Under the pieces are notes generated by a model, which did not search any database, was not told where the DNA came from, and saw only the letters and a list, made by a program, of their open reading frames with translations. From contig CAVSWT010000017.1 of assembly GCA_963731745.1 (NCBI GenBank), forward strand, positions 1 to 64,000: a DNA stretch of 64,000 nt, in the 5' to 3' direction. How positions within the stretch are numbered: position 1 is the first letter of the stretch; every line of letters begins with the position of its first letter. Below, piece by piece: positions 55,101-63,876 of this stretch. The position numbers were made by a program, and so were the translations under genes. Origin of the DNA: CAVSWT01 sp963731745 (GTDB taxonomy: Bacteria > Bacteroidota > Ignavibacteria > Ignavibacteriales > Ignavibacteriaceae).

Positions 55101-56633
55101 GGAATTTTTGAATCAACTGATGGAGGCGCTAATTGGTCATATTCTAATAATGGTTTTCCAGCAGCCTCTGTATATGAAATGGTAATTGTAAATGATGAAG
55201 TAGTTGTTGCTACACATGGAAGAGGAATCTGGTCGGTAAGTTTGCCAGGTTTAGCCGGTTACGAGCCTCCTGCAGCAACATTGTCTCCTCGCTTAAGCCC
55301 AATTGCGCAAAACCCGCAAGGCGCTTTAGTAATTCCTTTTGCTCTTAGATCAAGTTATGATTCAACCCATGTTAACATTAATGGAATGAGCGTTGCTATT
55401 TTAGATGCAAATGCATCAGCAAAAGACACCACAATTCTTTATCCGGTAACTGTAACAAGAAAAGATTCAGTGCAAGTTGTAGCATATAAAGACGGAAATT
55501 CATATAAGTCATACATAAGGGTTTCTGATGATAAAGTTTTAGCTGCACCACAAATAATGTATGTTAATAATTTTGATTCAACCACCGCAGATTTTGACGG
55601 CAATGCATTTACAGTATCTACACCGACCGGATTTAGTTCAGGTGCTATTCATTCTCCTCATCCGTACAGTGACAATACAAATAATACTTATCAATTGTTA
55701 ATTCCAATAATTGTCGCTTCATCTAACGCAATTTTCAGCTATGATGATATAGCATTAGTTGAAGAAGGCGATCCGGGAACAGTATTTGGCGACGCAAACT
55801 TCTGGGATTATGTTATAGTTGAAGGTACTAAAGATGGTATTAATTGGGTGCCATTGTTAGATGGATATGACGCACGTTTTGATCCTGACTGGTCAAGTGC
55901 AGGAACCGGAGATTCCAGCTTATTCAGAAATCATATGGTAAACATTCTGGATACCTTCAATGCTGGTGATACTGTTATATTCAGATTTAGATTGTTTGCA
56001 GATGCGGCTACACATGGATGGGGCTGGGCGATTGATAATTTAAGCATTCAAGGTACACCTGTTCCAGTTGAACTAGCTTCCTTCACAGCAAACAATGATG
56101 AGAATAAAGTTACATTAAGCTGGCAGACAGCAACTGAAAAAAACAACGCTGGCTTTGATATAGAAAGAAGCTCAGACAATAAAAATTTCCAGAAGATAGC
56201 AAACATTCCTGGAAGAGGAACAACTACTGAAAAGCAATCATATTCTTACGTTGACAATAGTTCCTCTGGCGGAAAATTATATTATAGATTAAAACAAATA
56301 GATTATAACGGAAGCTTCACTTATTCATCAACTCTGGAAGTTACTGCCATACCTATTGTGTTTAAATTGTCTCAGAATTACCCGAATCCGTTCAATCCAA
56401 CAACTACAATTAAATTCCAGCTTCCCAAGCAGGAAAGAGTAGTTCTTGAAATTTATAACACACTCGGAGAAAAGGTTAAAACACTTTTCAATGATGTAAA
56501 AGATGCAGGATATTATCAGGCATTATGGAATGGCACTAATAATAATAACATAACTGTCTCCACGGGAGTATATATTTATAGACTTACTGCCGGACAATAT
56601 GTTACGTCAAAAAAGATGATGTTTTTAAAATAA
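52125..56633 (+). CDS. secreted BNR/VPS10-like protein with T9SS sorting domain
   Basis: A 1502-residue surface or secreted protein. Signal peptide/anchor ~1-25, Lys/Glu-rich linker (~40-140), BNR/sortilin repeats (~165-1045; TTDAGASWTD, STDGGTSWTK, STDGGANWSY) beginning GPGNVSGRTRG, then a jelly-roll-like domain (~1120-1310), a fibronectin III-like domain (~1325-1415, FTANNDENKVTLSWQTAT) and a T9SS type A domain (YPNPFNPTTTI to KKMMFLK). Start ATG at 52125 with AAGGAGC upstream. Ends in a strong terminator. Closest relatives in the window: 5192 and 16204. Confidence 0.9.
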   Translation: MRDRLLLFATLVVLAGVSLFFVLSSDTSTNVQGKKDKVDIVQKATSTSTHETKLTKENSSNFASVQNIKKSKVSNFKAGEEIKFIDEKEESNSEIEKEMKESKRLVSEREKRIEGDQADRPDLFAQYERDIRTRLGKDKPEYPINYKIKELQKYRAATAKSLNKSALLSWMERGPGNVSGRTRGIIIDPDDATSDTWFVGSVGGGVWKTTDAGASWTDLTSSIPNLATSTIAMAASNHNVIYAGTGEGFFNVDQIDGSGIWKTTDKGATWSQTTGSANNPDLQNITRLIVDPADENTLVVSATPGFYYNASNPPNNSGIFRSTDGGTSWTKVYDAGAGGSVEDLISNPENFNTQYATVNSVGVIKSIDGGMTWFDASEGIGAIQRMEIAMAPTDTSTLYFSAQGGPSGSILYVSDDAGASWYSLSDTSGNDKDWLGGQGWYDNTIAIDPYDKNKIYVGGVGIFRLDRVAGTDTSADQVTGVDLENTSSFLGFVNWGGPYNGGSIGTGDDFLGSVGVTASDYVSVELRFGPGKSQKAYRFVRNGSTGVWEYQDYVDVPFEVWDITNNMQISFSFRDWANDGAFDLIPFNGANPQREYMFVNAVPYSATEDTSLAKDDAYLYKNIFAIWPTLASGGTWDPNNLPTSILRINWGNFITKRITATPIADVYQRFGGTSKGVHPDQHNISLVKTNEATQSFRMVVGNDGGVTYSDNKGATFTNTKNGYNTTQFYGVDKMNGGDRYIGGTQDNGSWFSPADPDKTTPWTSAPSGDGFEAVWNYGDGNQMLESSQYNNIYKTTDGGTSWSSAGATNGLSDQGSSGSPFFTKIAKSKQDPNLVFAVGASGVWRSDDFADSWTLTPMPSAFNGTSSFSSIKISLANPQIVWAGQTMAAGNPIYMSTDGGLSFNAVSVYPTAVLGRISSIETDPLDDSTAYALFSFAHAPKILKTTDLGQTWEDISGFGANTTSSNGFPDVAVFSLLVMPYDTDVIWAGTEIGIFESTDGGANWSYSNNGFPAASVYEMVIVNDEVVVATHGRGIWSVSLPGLAGYEPPAATLSPRLSPIAQNPQGALVIPFALRSSYDSTHVNINGMSVAILDANASAKDTTILYPVTVTRKDSVQVVAYKDGNSYKSYIRVSDDKVLAAPQIMYVNNFDSTTADFDGNAFTVSTPTGFSSGAIHSPHPYSDNTNNTYQLLIPIIVASSNAIFSYDDIALVEEGDPGTVFGDANFWDYVIVEGTKDGINWVPLLDGYDARFDPDWSSAGTGDSSLFRNHMVNILDTFNAGDTVIFRFRLFADAATHGWGWAIDNLSIQGTPVPVELASFTANNDENKVTLSWQTATEKNNAGFDIERSSDNKNFQKIANIPGRGTTTEKQSYSYVDNSSSGGKLYYRLKQIDYNGSFTYSSTLEVTAIPIVFKLSQNYPNPFNPTTTIKFQLPKQERVVLEIYNTLGEKVKTLFNDVKDAGYYQALWNGTNNNNITVSTGVYIYRLTAGQYVTSKKMMFLK

Positions 56634-56658
56634 TTAATTCATTTTAAGAAATAAATTT

Positions 56659-56691
56659 AGAGCGGGTTATTTATAACCCGCTCTTTTTTTA
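56659..56691 (+). terminator. strong intrinsic terminator of the 1502-residue BNR gene
   Basis: A 12-bp perfect stem AGAGCGGGTTAT / ATAACCCGCTCT with a two-base loop, followed by seven T. Confidence 0.9.
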
Positions 56692-56740
56692 TTAAACCAG
56701 AATGTTACTTCAAATCCTATTAGTATAAAACGAGACGTTA

Positions 56741-58981
56741 ATGAAATTTACATCAACAATATTTTATGTGTTGATTTCTTTTATGTTACTGAATCAATCA
56801 AAAGCACAAGAAATTTCACTGAAAGATCTTCAAAATAAATTCGATTCTTCTCTGAATAAAAATGATTTAGATATGTGGATGCAAAGACTTTCAGCTAAGC
56901 CGCATCATTTAGGATCGGCTTATGACAAAAGTAATGCTGTGTTTATTGATTCTTTATACAATGCCTGGGGATTCGATTCACATATAGAAGAATTCAAAGT
57001 TCTTTTTCCAACACCAAAAACAAGAATTCTGGAAATGACAGGTCCAAAAAAATACACAGCTAAGCTTTTGGAACCGGCATTAAAAGAAGACAGAACTTCA
57101 GGTCAAATTGAAGAACAGCTTCCCACTTACAACGCTTACTCAATAGATGGAGATGTAACTGGAGAATTGGTATATGTTAATTATGGAATACCTAAAGATT
57201 ATGAAACTTTACGTGAACTTGGAATTGATGTAAAAGGTAAAATTGTAATTGCCCGTTACGGTGCGGCCTGGCGCGGAATAAAACCTAAAGTAGCTGCCGA
57301 ACATGGCGCAATCGGATGTATAATTTATTCTGATCCCAAAGGCGACGGTTATTTTGAAGGAGATGTTTACCCCAAAGGTTCATATAGAAATGAGGATGGT
57401 GTGCAGCGAGGTTCGGTTATAGATTTTCCACAATACAGCGGAGATCCATTAACGCCTTCGATAGGGGCAACCGAAGATGCAAAAAGATTAAGTTTAAAAG
57501 AGGCGAAAACATTAACCAAAATACCGGTCATCCCCATTTCATACGGAGATGCGGTTCATTTTTTAAGTTTGCTTAGTGGTCCTGTTGCGCCTGAAAACTG
57601 GAGAGGAGCACTTCCAATCACATATCACATAGGGCCTGGAGAAACTCAAGTTCATTTGAAAGTAGAATTCAATTGGAATATGGTTCCACTCTATGATATT
57701 ATTGCAAAAATACCTGGCAAAGATTTCCCTGACGAATGGATTATCAGAGGTAATCATCATGATGCTTGGGTGAATGGTGCGGAAGACCCGATAAGCGGAC
57801 AAGTCTCGCTATTGGCAGAAGCAAAGAGCCTTGGCAATTTATTAAAAACCGGATGGAAGCCTAAACGAACAATTATTTACTGTAGCTGGGATGGTGAAGA
57901 AGAAGGTTTATTTGGTTCAACCGAATGGGTTGAGACGCATGTTGATGAACTAAAACAAAAAACCGTAGCATATATAAATACAGATGGTAATGGAAGAGGA
58001 TTTTTATATGCAGGCGGTTCACATACGCTAGAACATTTGGTAAATGAAATTGCGAACGGAATTATTGATCCTGAAAAAAATATAAGCGTAGCAAAAAGAT
58101 GGCGTTCAGATTTATTGGTTAATGGATCTGAAGAAGACAAGAAAGATGCAGAGAACAGAAAAGATTTAAGAATATATTCTCTCGGTTCGGGGTCTGATTA
58201 CAGCCCATTTCTACAGCATGCCGGTGTAGCTTCACTTAATCTTGGATACGGCGGAGAAAGCGGCGGTGGTGAATATCATTCTATTTATGATTCTTATGAT
58301 CATTATACAAAATTTGGTGATCCCGGATTTCAATATGGAATTACTTTGTCGCAGACTGTCGGCCATACTGTTTTGAATTTAGTTGAAGCAGATATTCTTC
58401 CTTTTGAGTTTAATGATTTTTCGGAGACAGTTAAAAATTATTTTAGTGAGCTTACAAAATTAACGGAGGATATGAGAAAGGAAACTGAAGTTCAAAATAA
58501 ACAATTAAATGACAGCGTCTATATTTATGCATCTGATCCCACAAAAGTTTATAATCCCCCTGAACCCAAAGACCATGTACCCTATTTGAATTTCGCACCC
58601 TTACAAAATTCCATAACAAAAGTCGAAAATAGTTCTTCATCTTACGAAAACGCTGTGGGAAGATTAAAGGAAAGCGCTAAAAAACTATCTTCAAATTCTC
58701 TTAAAAGCTTAAATGAAATTTTAATGAAGACTGAAAGATACTTAACAAATAAAGATGGTCTGCCGGAACGCTCATGGTATATGCACGAAATTTATGCACC
58801 TGGATTTTATACCGGTTACGGAGTAAAAACTTTACCAGCAGTAAGAGAAGCAATTGAACAGAGAAATTGGAAACAAGCTGATGAACAAATTATTGTTGTT
58901 GCAAAAACGCTTGAGCAATTTGCAAATCAAATCGATAAAGCTGCGAAGATTGTAGATGACGAATTAAGTAAGAAAAATTGA
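56741..58981 (+). CDS. exported M28-family peptidase (glutamate carboxypeptidase II-like)
   Basis: A 746-residue zinc peptidase. Signal peptide ~1-22. PA domain insert (~120-260). Catalytic M28 domain with NHHDAWVNGAEDP (~335-347, His and Asp zinc ligands), DGEEEGLFGS (~383-392, catalytic and metal Glu), INTDGNGRG, and EYHSIYDSYDHY (~510-521, His ligand). The last ~130 residues form a transferrin-receptor-type dimerisation domain. Removes C-terminal or other residues from peptides outside the cytoplasm. Start ATG at 56741, no clear ribosome site. Lies 107 bases after the BNR gene with a terminator between. Confidence 0.92.
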   Translation: MKFTSTIFYVLISFMLLNQSKAQEISLKDLQNKFDSSLNKNDLDMWMQRLSAKPHHLGSAYDKSNAVFIDSLYNAWGFDSHIEEFKVLFPTPKTRILEMTGPKKYTAKLLEPALKEDRTSGQIEEQLPTYNAYSIDGDVTGELVYVNYGIPKDYETLRELGIDVKGKIVIARYGAAWRGIKPKVAAEHGAIGCIIYSDPKGDGYFEGDVYPKGSYRNEDGVQRGSVIDFPQYSGDPLTPSIGATEDAKRLSLKEAKTLTKIPVIPISYGDAVHFLSLLSGPVAPENWRGALPITYHIGPGETQVHLKVEFNWNMVPLYDIIAKIPGKDFPDEWIIRGNHHDAWVNGAEDPISGQVSLLAEAKSLGNLLKTGWKPKRTIIYCSWDGEEEGLFGSTEWVETHVDELKQKTVAYINTDGNGRGFLYAGGSHTLEHLVNEIANGIIDPEKNISVAKRWRSDLLVNGSEEDKKDAENRKDLRIYSLGSGSDYSPFLQHAGVASLNLGYGGESGGGEYHSIYDSYDHYTKFGDPGFQYGITLSQTVGHTVLNLVEADILPFEFNDFSETVKNYFSELTKLTEDMRKETEVQNKQLNDSVYIYASDPTKVYNPPEPKDHVPYLNFAPLQNSITKVENSSSSYENAVGRLKESAKKLSSNSLKSLNEILMKTERYLTNKDGLPERSWYMHEIYAPGFYTGYGVKTLPAVREAIEQRNWKQADEQIIVVAKTLEQFANQIDKAAKIVDDELSKKN

Positions 58982-59093
58982 GATTGAGACTTAAATGTAA
59001 ATTAAGATTATGTATTCTTGAAAAATTGGAATAATGGAAAAGTTAAAGTTCATTCCCATTATTCCAATAATCCGAACATATAACAATGGAACT

Positions 59094-60765
59094 TTATTTC
59101 ATCTGCTGCTCTATCTGAAACACTGGTTTAATATCAACTGGAATTCCGGATAGCTTATCAATTAAAGTTTTTAAAGTTGGAGAAATAACCGCGTACTTTG
59201 TAATTACTTCCTTGGCTGCATCATAATCACCGGTAGCTTGAATTGTTAATAAATTATGAGCGAGCTGTGTTAAAACAGATTCTACTTTATCAAAATTCAC
59301 TCTAACTTTTTGAGTCTGTTCATTATATTCATAGCCGCCGTTTTCTAAAAGATAGTTATATATAATTGCGTTGCCTTTCCCATGTGCTTCAGTAATTCCA
59401 AATCTAACCGAACGGAAAATGCCTGCTAAAAAAGTTGCCCAGGTTTCCTTAGCAAAAGTTTTAGGAAACAATCCTTTGTCAATCATAAAAACATTATTGT
59501 ACATTCCAAGTATGTCTGCTTTGCATTCTTCAATCGTCGAATAAGTCTCTTTCAATTCTTTTTTAACTTCAGTTTTTCTACCATTCACTGTGATGAAACC
59601 TGGCCCTACACCATGAGACATTTCATGCATTAAGGCATGAGTAAAAAAAGCTTCAACAGTAACAAACGGAAGTTGCGTCTTATCCATAACAATTTCAGAT
59701 ATAGGTGTTAACTGTTTTGCAAATTTAGCGTCGCTAACATTTTTCAGCATAACTTTCTTTGATCCTTTTGCTTTTCTAACGCGCTCATCATTTGGAAGAT
59801 TAAATGCCAAAGTTTGAACCGCGGCTTTTGTATCGCCGGCTGAATAGATTTCGTTAACAACAACAATCGGCGACTCGGAACCTCTTTCGGTATTTTTATA
59901 TTTATCATCAATCGGCAGATGGTTTTCAATATCTTTTAGATAGCTTCCGAATTTTTCCAGCTTTTTACTTTCTACAGGATCTTTAATTGTTAGAAAACTT
60001 TCATACGACGCCTTGTAGTTAAAAAGTTGATCTTCATAAACTTCATAAGGGCCAATTACTATTTCAATATCGTTATTCTTTAAATCCATCCATGCCATAT
60101 CACTTTCATAATAATCATTCGTTTCAAATGCTTTTGCCCGTAAGGTTAAATAATTTTTCAAAGAGGAGTTCTCAGCATTATCCGCAGCTTCACGAAGTAG
60201 TTTAGCAGCTTTTGAAAGTTGAGCTTCGTATGCTTTCGTATATGGGATTGCGGCTAATTTATCATCCTCTCTTCTAATAATAGTGAATTCGGAAGTGAAA
60301 TTTTTTTTCATCGCCGGGATGATTTTTTATCCAATTATTAAACTCATCTTTAGTCATATCTTCAGGATAAAAATTTGCACCCAATGGTTTTTCTTTTTCA
60401 CCTATAAACGGCTTATCATGATCAAGCCTGTCAAAAGGCCCAAACATTATATTAAAATATTGAAGCTTTAATTTATCCTCTTCATCATTCGAAGCGAGCA
60501 GCTTTGTTTTTATTTCTTCATTCTTTGAATAGACCTGCATTAGAAAAATTGAATCCATTAATTGCGATGCTTCAAAAAGCTTTTCAACAACAATTTTTTG
60601 TTTTGCGCTCAGCTGAGATGAATCATATTTTAATTCAACCGGCACAAATTGTGCAATTTTTTCTTTCAACATTTTAACTTCCTTATTTTCGTTTTTGTCT
60701 TTTGCTGATTCACAGCTTGCAAATAATAATAGCGATGAAATAAATAAGATGTATAAGTATTTCAT
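59094..60765 (-). pseudogene. M49-like (dipeptidyl-peptidase III family) zinc peptidase, one frameshift in an A run
   Basis: Repaired, a ~555-residue exported peptidase. The first frame (60765-60274) begins with lipoprotein-like signal LYILFISSLLLFASC. The second (60311-59094) carries HEMSHGVGPG (HExxH) and ETYSTIEECKADI, the third zinc ligand region of M49-like enzymes. The frames join exactly if the A8 run (complement of 60301-60308) loses one A, giving DEKNFTSEF. With A8 as read, translation stops 13 codons later. Transcriptional slippage on A8 could restore a share of full-length protein, so the gene may still work. Confidence 0.8.
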
Positions 60766-60940
60766 TTAGTTTAGCCTCGTAAAATTTGATATAATTATTT
60801 TCATTAAACAAATTTAACTAAATTATTTCTTTTACACATAAACTTCATAATTCTCTTTAATCTTTAATTTTAATGATATAAGTTTGCTTCTATTTAATAA
60901 TAAATAAAACATGATTTATTTACGTATTTGCAGGTAAGAA

Positions 60941-61888
60941 TTGGAAATTAAAAATCTTCATAAAGACAAAATTGTATACTATTTCTTTGGTTTTATAACT
61001 GCGGCGATCATCTTCTTACTATTTGGTTTAACCCCTGACGATAGCAGAGTTGATTCAGTGGAGTCCCAGCAAGGTTATAAAATAGTTTCTCCTAAATTCT
61101 CAACCAATCTTGATTTCGCCGGCGAAGAAGTGCCTTTGCAGAATTTTGAAGTTAAAGAAAGAATCGACCGTGAAATATTAGTAAATACTTATTGGCATTC
61201 AGCAACATTGTTAGCTCTTAAACGAGCCAATAGATGGTTCCCGGTTATTGAACCAATATTAAAAGAAAACGATGTGCCGGATGACTTTAAATATCTCTGT
61301 ATAGTTGAAAGTCTCTTGGATAATGTTGTTTCACCCGCAGGAGCTACCGGGTTTTGGCAATTCGTTGAAGGAACCGGCAAAAAATACGGCCTAGAAATAA
61401 ACGATCAGGTTGACGAAAGATATGATGTAAAAAAAGCAACTGAAGCTGCCTGTAAATATTTTAAGGATGCCTATAACCAGTTCGGAAGCTGGACGCTAGC
61501 AGGAGCATCGTACAATTTCGGAACAAATGGTATTAACATTCAAATCGAAAAACAGAAAGCAAAAAATTATTATAATCTTGTTTTAGGTGAAGAAACCTCT
61601 AGATATATACCAAGAGCAGTTGCCTTTAAAGTGATATTTAAAAATCCGGAAAGTTTTGGATTTTATTTGAATGATCAAGATTTATATCAGCCATTACGGT
61701 ATTCGGAAGTGAAGGTAAATGCCGCTGTACTGAGCTGGGCTGACTTTGCTTTTGCGAATGGAATAAATTATAAAACATTAAAGTATTTTAATCCATGGCT
61801 GCGTGATAATTATCTTACAAATAAAAATCTTAAAAGTTATTCAATTAAAATTCCCGTTGAAGGCAGTATTGAATTGATAGCAGAATAA
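60941..61888 (+). CDS. membrane-anchored lytic transglycosylase
   Basis: A 315-residue SLT-domain enzyme that cuts peptidoglycan between MurNAc and GlcNAc. An N-terminal helix (~10-30, IVYYFFGFITAAIIFLLFG) anchors it to the membrane. The SLT domain (~90-215) has the catalytic Glu in CIVESLLDN (Glu123), then GATGFWQFVEGTGKKYGL and AGASYNFGTNGI. No LysM repeats. Start TTG at 60941 with AGGTAAG upstream, alone on the plus strand. Confidence 0.92.
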   Translation: MEIKNLHKDKIVYYFFGFITAAIIFLLFGLTPDDSRVDSVESQQGYKIVSPKFSTNLDFAGEEVPLQNFEVKERIDREILVNTYWHSATLLALKRANRWFPVIEPILKENDVPDDFKYLCIVESLLDNVVSPAGATGFWQFVEGTGKKYGLEINDQVDERYDVKKATEAACKYFKDAYNQFGSWTLAGASYNFGTNGINIQIEKQKAKNYYNLVLGEETSRYIPRAVAFKVIFKNPESFGFYLNDQDLYQPLRYSEVKVNAAVLSWADFAFANGINYKTLKYFNPWLRDNYLTNKNLKSYSIKIPVEGSIELIAE

Positions 61889-61904
61889 AACAATTTAAAA
61901 TTAA

Positions 61905-61936
61905 AAACCGGTATTCTTAATTTTATTAAAGAATAC
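61905..61936 (-). terminator. terminator of the HEAT-repeat gene (possibly bidirectional)
   Basis: An 11-bp perfect stem CCGGTATTCTT / AAGAATACCGG. On the minus strand it is followed by TTTTTAATTTT. It lies between convergent genes. Confidence 0.75.
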
Positions 61937-61972
61937 CGGCTTGATATGTGGTTGTTATGTTTCCCCTAAAAA

Positions 61973-62398
61973 TTAGTTTGCCGTATATATTTTATCATTT
62001 TCAAATTCAGATAAAATTGCATTCCCCATTCTTCTTACTTCAGGATTGATATCATTCATTGCTAAATTTTTAACTGCTGCAATTCCCTTTTCATCTCCGA
62101 TTTTGTAAAGTGATAAAGCTATTAATATTTTAACATCAGAATTCTTCTCTTTAGATAATTGTTTAACAAGCGTAGGAACACATTCTTTTAATGAATAAAA
62201 ACCGGAAAAATATATACTGCTGGTTTTTAATCCTTTGTTTTCTGATTGGATACCTACATTCAAGTTTGCAACAAATTTGGGTTCAAATTTGGATGTTACC
62301 GATTGTTGTGCAAATATTGAAGGAGTAATAAGCGAAAGAAATAATACCATCAATAAAAGAGATGTGACTTTTTCTTTTGTAACTAATGCTGTTCTCAT
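61973..62398 (-). CDS. exported HEAT-repeat protein
   Basis: A 141-residue protein with a signal peptide (~1-31, ending SIFAQQ). The mature part has two HEAT-like helical repeats (VPTLVKQLSKEKNSDVKILI; IAAVKNLAMNDINPEVRRMG). Probably a periplasmic binding or scaffolding protein; no enzyme motif. Start ATG at 62398 with a near-perfect AGGAGG ribosome site. A set of TGTCA direct repeats lies 67-111 bases upstream, which suggests a regulated promoter. Confidence 0.8.
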   Translation of the reverse strand: MRTALVTKEKVTSLLLMVLFLSLITPSIFAQQSVTSKFEPKFVANLNVGIQSENKGLKTSSIYFSGFYSLKECVPTLVKQLSKEKNSDVKILIALSLYKIGDEKGIAAVKNLAMNDINPEVRRMGNAILSEFENDKIYTAN

Positions 62399-62464
62399 GA
62401 CGACCTCCTAATTTATTTATTATGTTTTAGTTTCAATTTCTAATTCAAAACTAAGGAAGGAAGT

Positions 62465-62509
62465 TGTCAGCGTTGTCACTCTAAAGTAAATGAATGTCAC
62501 TGATTGTCA
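62465..62509 (-). promoter_or_regulatory. four TGTCA direct repeats upstream of the HEAT-repeat gene
   Basis: TGTCA starts at 62465, 62474, 62495 and 62505 (TGACA on the minus strand), spaced 9, 21 and 10 bases, close to whole turns of the helix. Two are in the extended form GTGACA. Such helically phased direct repeats are typical operators of OmpR-family response regulators, and one such regulator gene begins at the right edge of the window. Confidence 0.4.
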
Positions 62510-62641
62510 CAGTCTGTTTATGAATGGCGGTATTTGATGATGAATGGAACAAGTAAAAATTATTTTAAAATATTGTTGACACATCTATTTTACCAATCCA
62601 AAATTTTGTAAAGTGATTCCTCATTTTACATTTGAGTATTT

Positions 62642-62669
62642 AAAATAAAAGACGCTCCAGAGGAGCGTC
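62642..62669 (-). terminator. terminator of the GH2-type sugar-binding protein gene
   Basis: An 8-bp perfect stem GACGCTCC / GGAGCGTC with a three-base loop. On the minus strand it is followed by TTTTATTTTA. Confidence 0.75.
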
Positions 62670-62703
62670 CCTACAATATTTATAGATTACAATATTTTAA
62701 AAT

Positions 62704-63762
62704 CTAATTTCCGAAAAAATAATCTAGGAAATTTTTTTTCTCTTTATCTTTATGATTCTTCCAATAATTAATATATTTTTTTTGAGTAATTAATCCTATC
62801 GGCCCTTCGTATATGCCTCCCACATTATAACCGTCATAAACTCTAACTGCAATAACATTATCTCCTTTGTGCAGTAGATTATCATCTTGAAGATAATAAC
62901 CACGAAATTGCGAATACTCATTTCCGTGATCAAAATTTGAATGGATTTTTTTCATGTCGCCGGTGGAGCCTATCAATTTTCCATTTAAATAAACCTCATC
63001 GTAATCATCAATCTTTCCCAACAGAACAACGAGCTTTTGGCCGATTAACTTTTGTGATACGTAAAACTTTTTTCTATACCAGGCAACACCATCATAATCT
63101 TTATAACCTTGGGATTCCCAATAACCGGGCACAATTATACTATTCCAATCTTCATCATTAAAGTCCGTATTTTTATAAGCAAAATCATCCTCGGTTTTAA
63201 ATTTCCATTCACCTTCCAAACTAACATCCGGAACAAGAGAATTTATCGCAGCATAAATTCCTATATCTCCTTCAACTATACCTCCGGAAAGTTGAGAATC
63301 ATAAACCCGAACAGCAATTAAATTAATTCCATTTCTGTTCAGTATTTCTGAAGGAACGGGATAATTTCTCCAAGCATAATAAGTTGATTGATAATCGGGT
63401 GGAAAAGTGCCCGACTTGCCGATTAATTTGCCATTCACATATGTTTCATCCACATCGTCAATCTTCCCTAAAGCTAAATACAAGGTTGATCCATTATAAC
63501 TTTTGGGAAGTGTAAACTTAATGCGGTACCATGCATATCCGTTATATCCATTGAAGCCCTCATCTTCCCACGAAGATGGAACATATATTTTTTCCCATTG
63601 ACTATCGTTATAGTTTAGGCTTGCCCACTCAAGGTTATCGCCGATTGAAAATCTCCAATTTCCCTCGAGATTTATTATTTTAACCTTATCTTCCGCAAAT
63701 GAATTAACGTTAAATAAATAAATTAAAATTATTACTATAAAAGATATTTTGTTCAATTTCAT
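62704..63762 (-). CDS. exported tandem GH2-type sugar-binding (jelly-roll) protein
   Basis: A 352-residue exported protein made of two copies of a glycoside hydrolase family 2 N-terminal jelly-roll domain (~24-175 and ~183-325). Repeated signatures are seen in each copy: W(R/K)F, (S/P)xWExxG(F/Y)xxYxGxAWYR, LGKIDDxDExYxNGKLIG. There is no catalytic GH2 domain, so it should bind polysaccharide without cutting it. A basic tail follows (NHKDKEKKNFLDYFFGN). The start chosen is ATG at 63762; the frame extends three codons to a GTG that overlaps the ribosome site. Probably a polysaccharide-capture protein. Confidence 0.85.
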   Translation of the reverse strand: MKLNKISFIVIILIYLFNVNSFAEDKVKIINLEGNWRFSIGDNLEWASLNYNDSQWEKIYVPSSWEDEGFNGYNGYAWYRIKFTLPKSYNGSTLYLALGKIDDVDETYVNGKLIGKSGTFPPDYQSTYYAWRNYPVPSEILNRNGINLIAVRVYDSQLSGGIVEGDIGIYAAINSLVPDVSLEGEWKFKTEDDFAYKNTDFNDEDWNSIIVPGYWESQGYKDYDGVAWYRKKFYVSQKLIGQKLVVLLGKIDDYDEVYLNGKLIGSTGDMKKIHSNFDHGNEYSQFRGYYLQDDNLLHKGDNVIAVRVYDGYNVGGIYEGPIGLITQKKYINYWKNHKDKEKKNFLDYFFGN

Positions 63763-63876
63763 AAATCCCACTTTTATTTTTTTTCACACGAAAACTTATA
63801 GAATATTAGTCAAGTATTGGTCATTTACAAGTAAGCAATTGTAAAAAATTGTCATAACAGTTAAGATGATAATTTC

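Larger units (their letters stand above)
62399..62703. other. 305-bp intergenic region with repeats and a terminator
   Basis: Contains TGTCA direct repeats (62465-62509) and the terminator of the following gene (62642-62669), both listed separately. No ORF seen. Confidence 0.6.
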
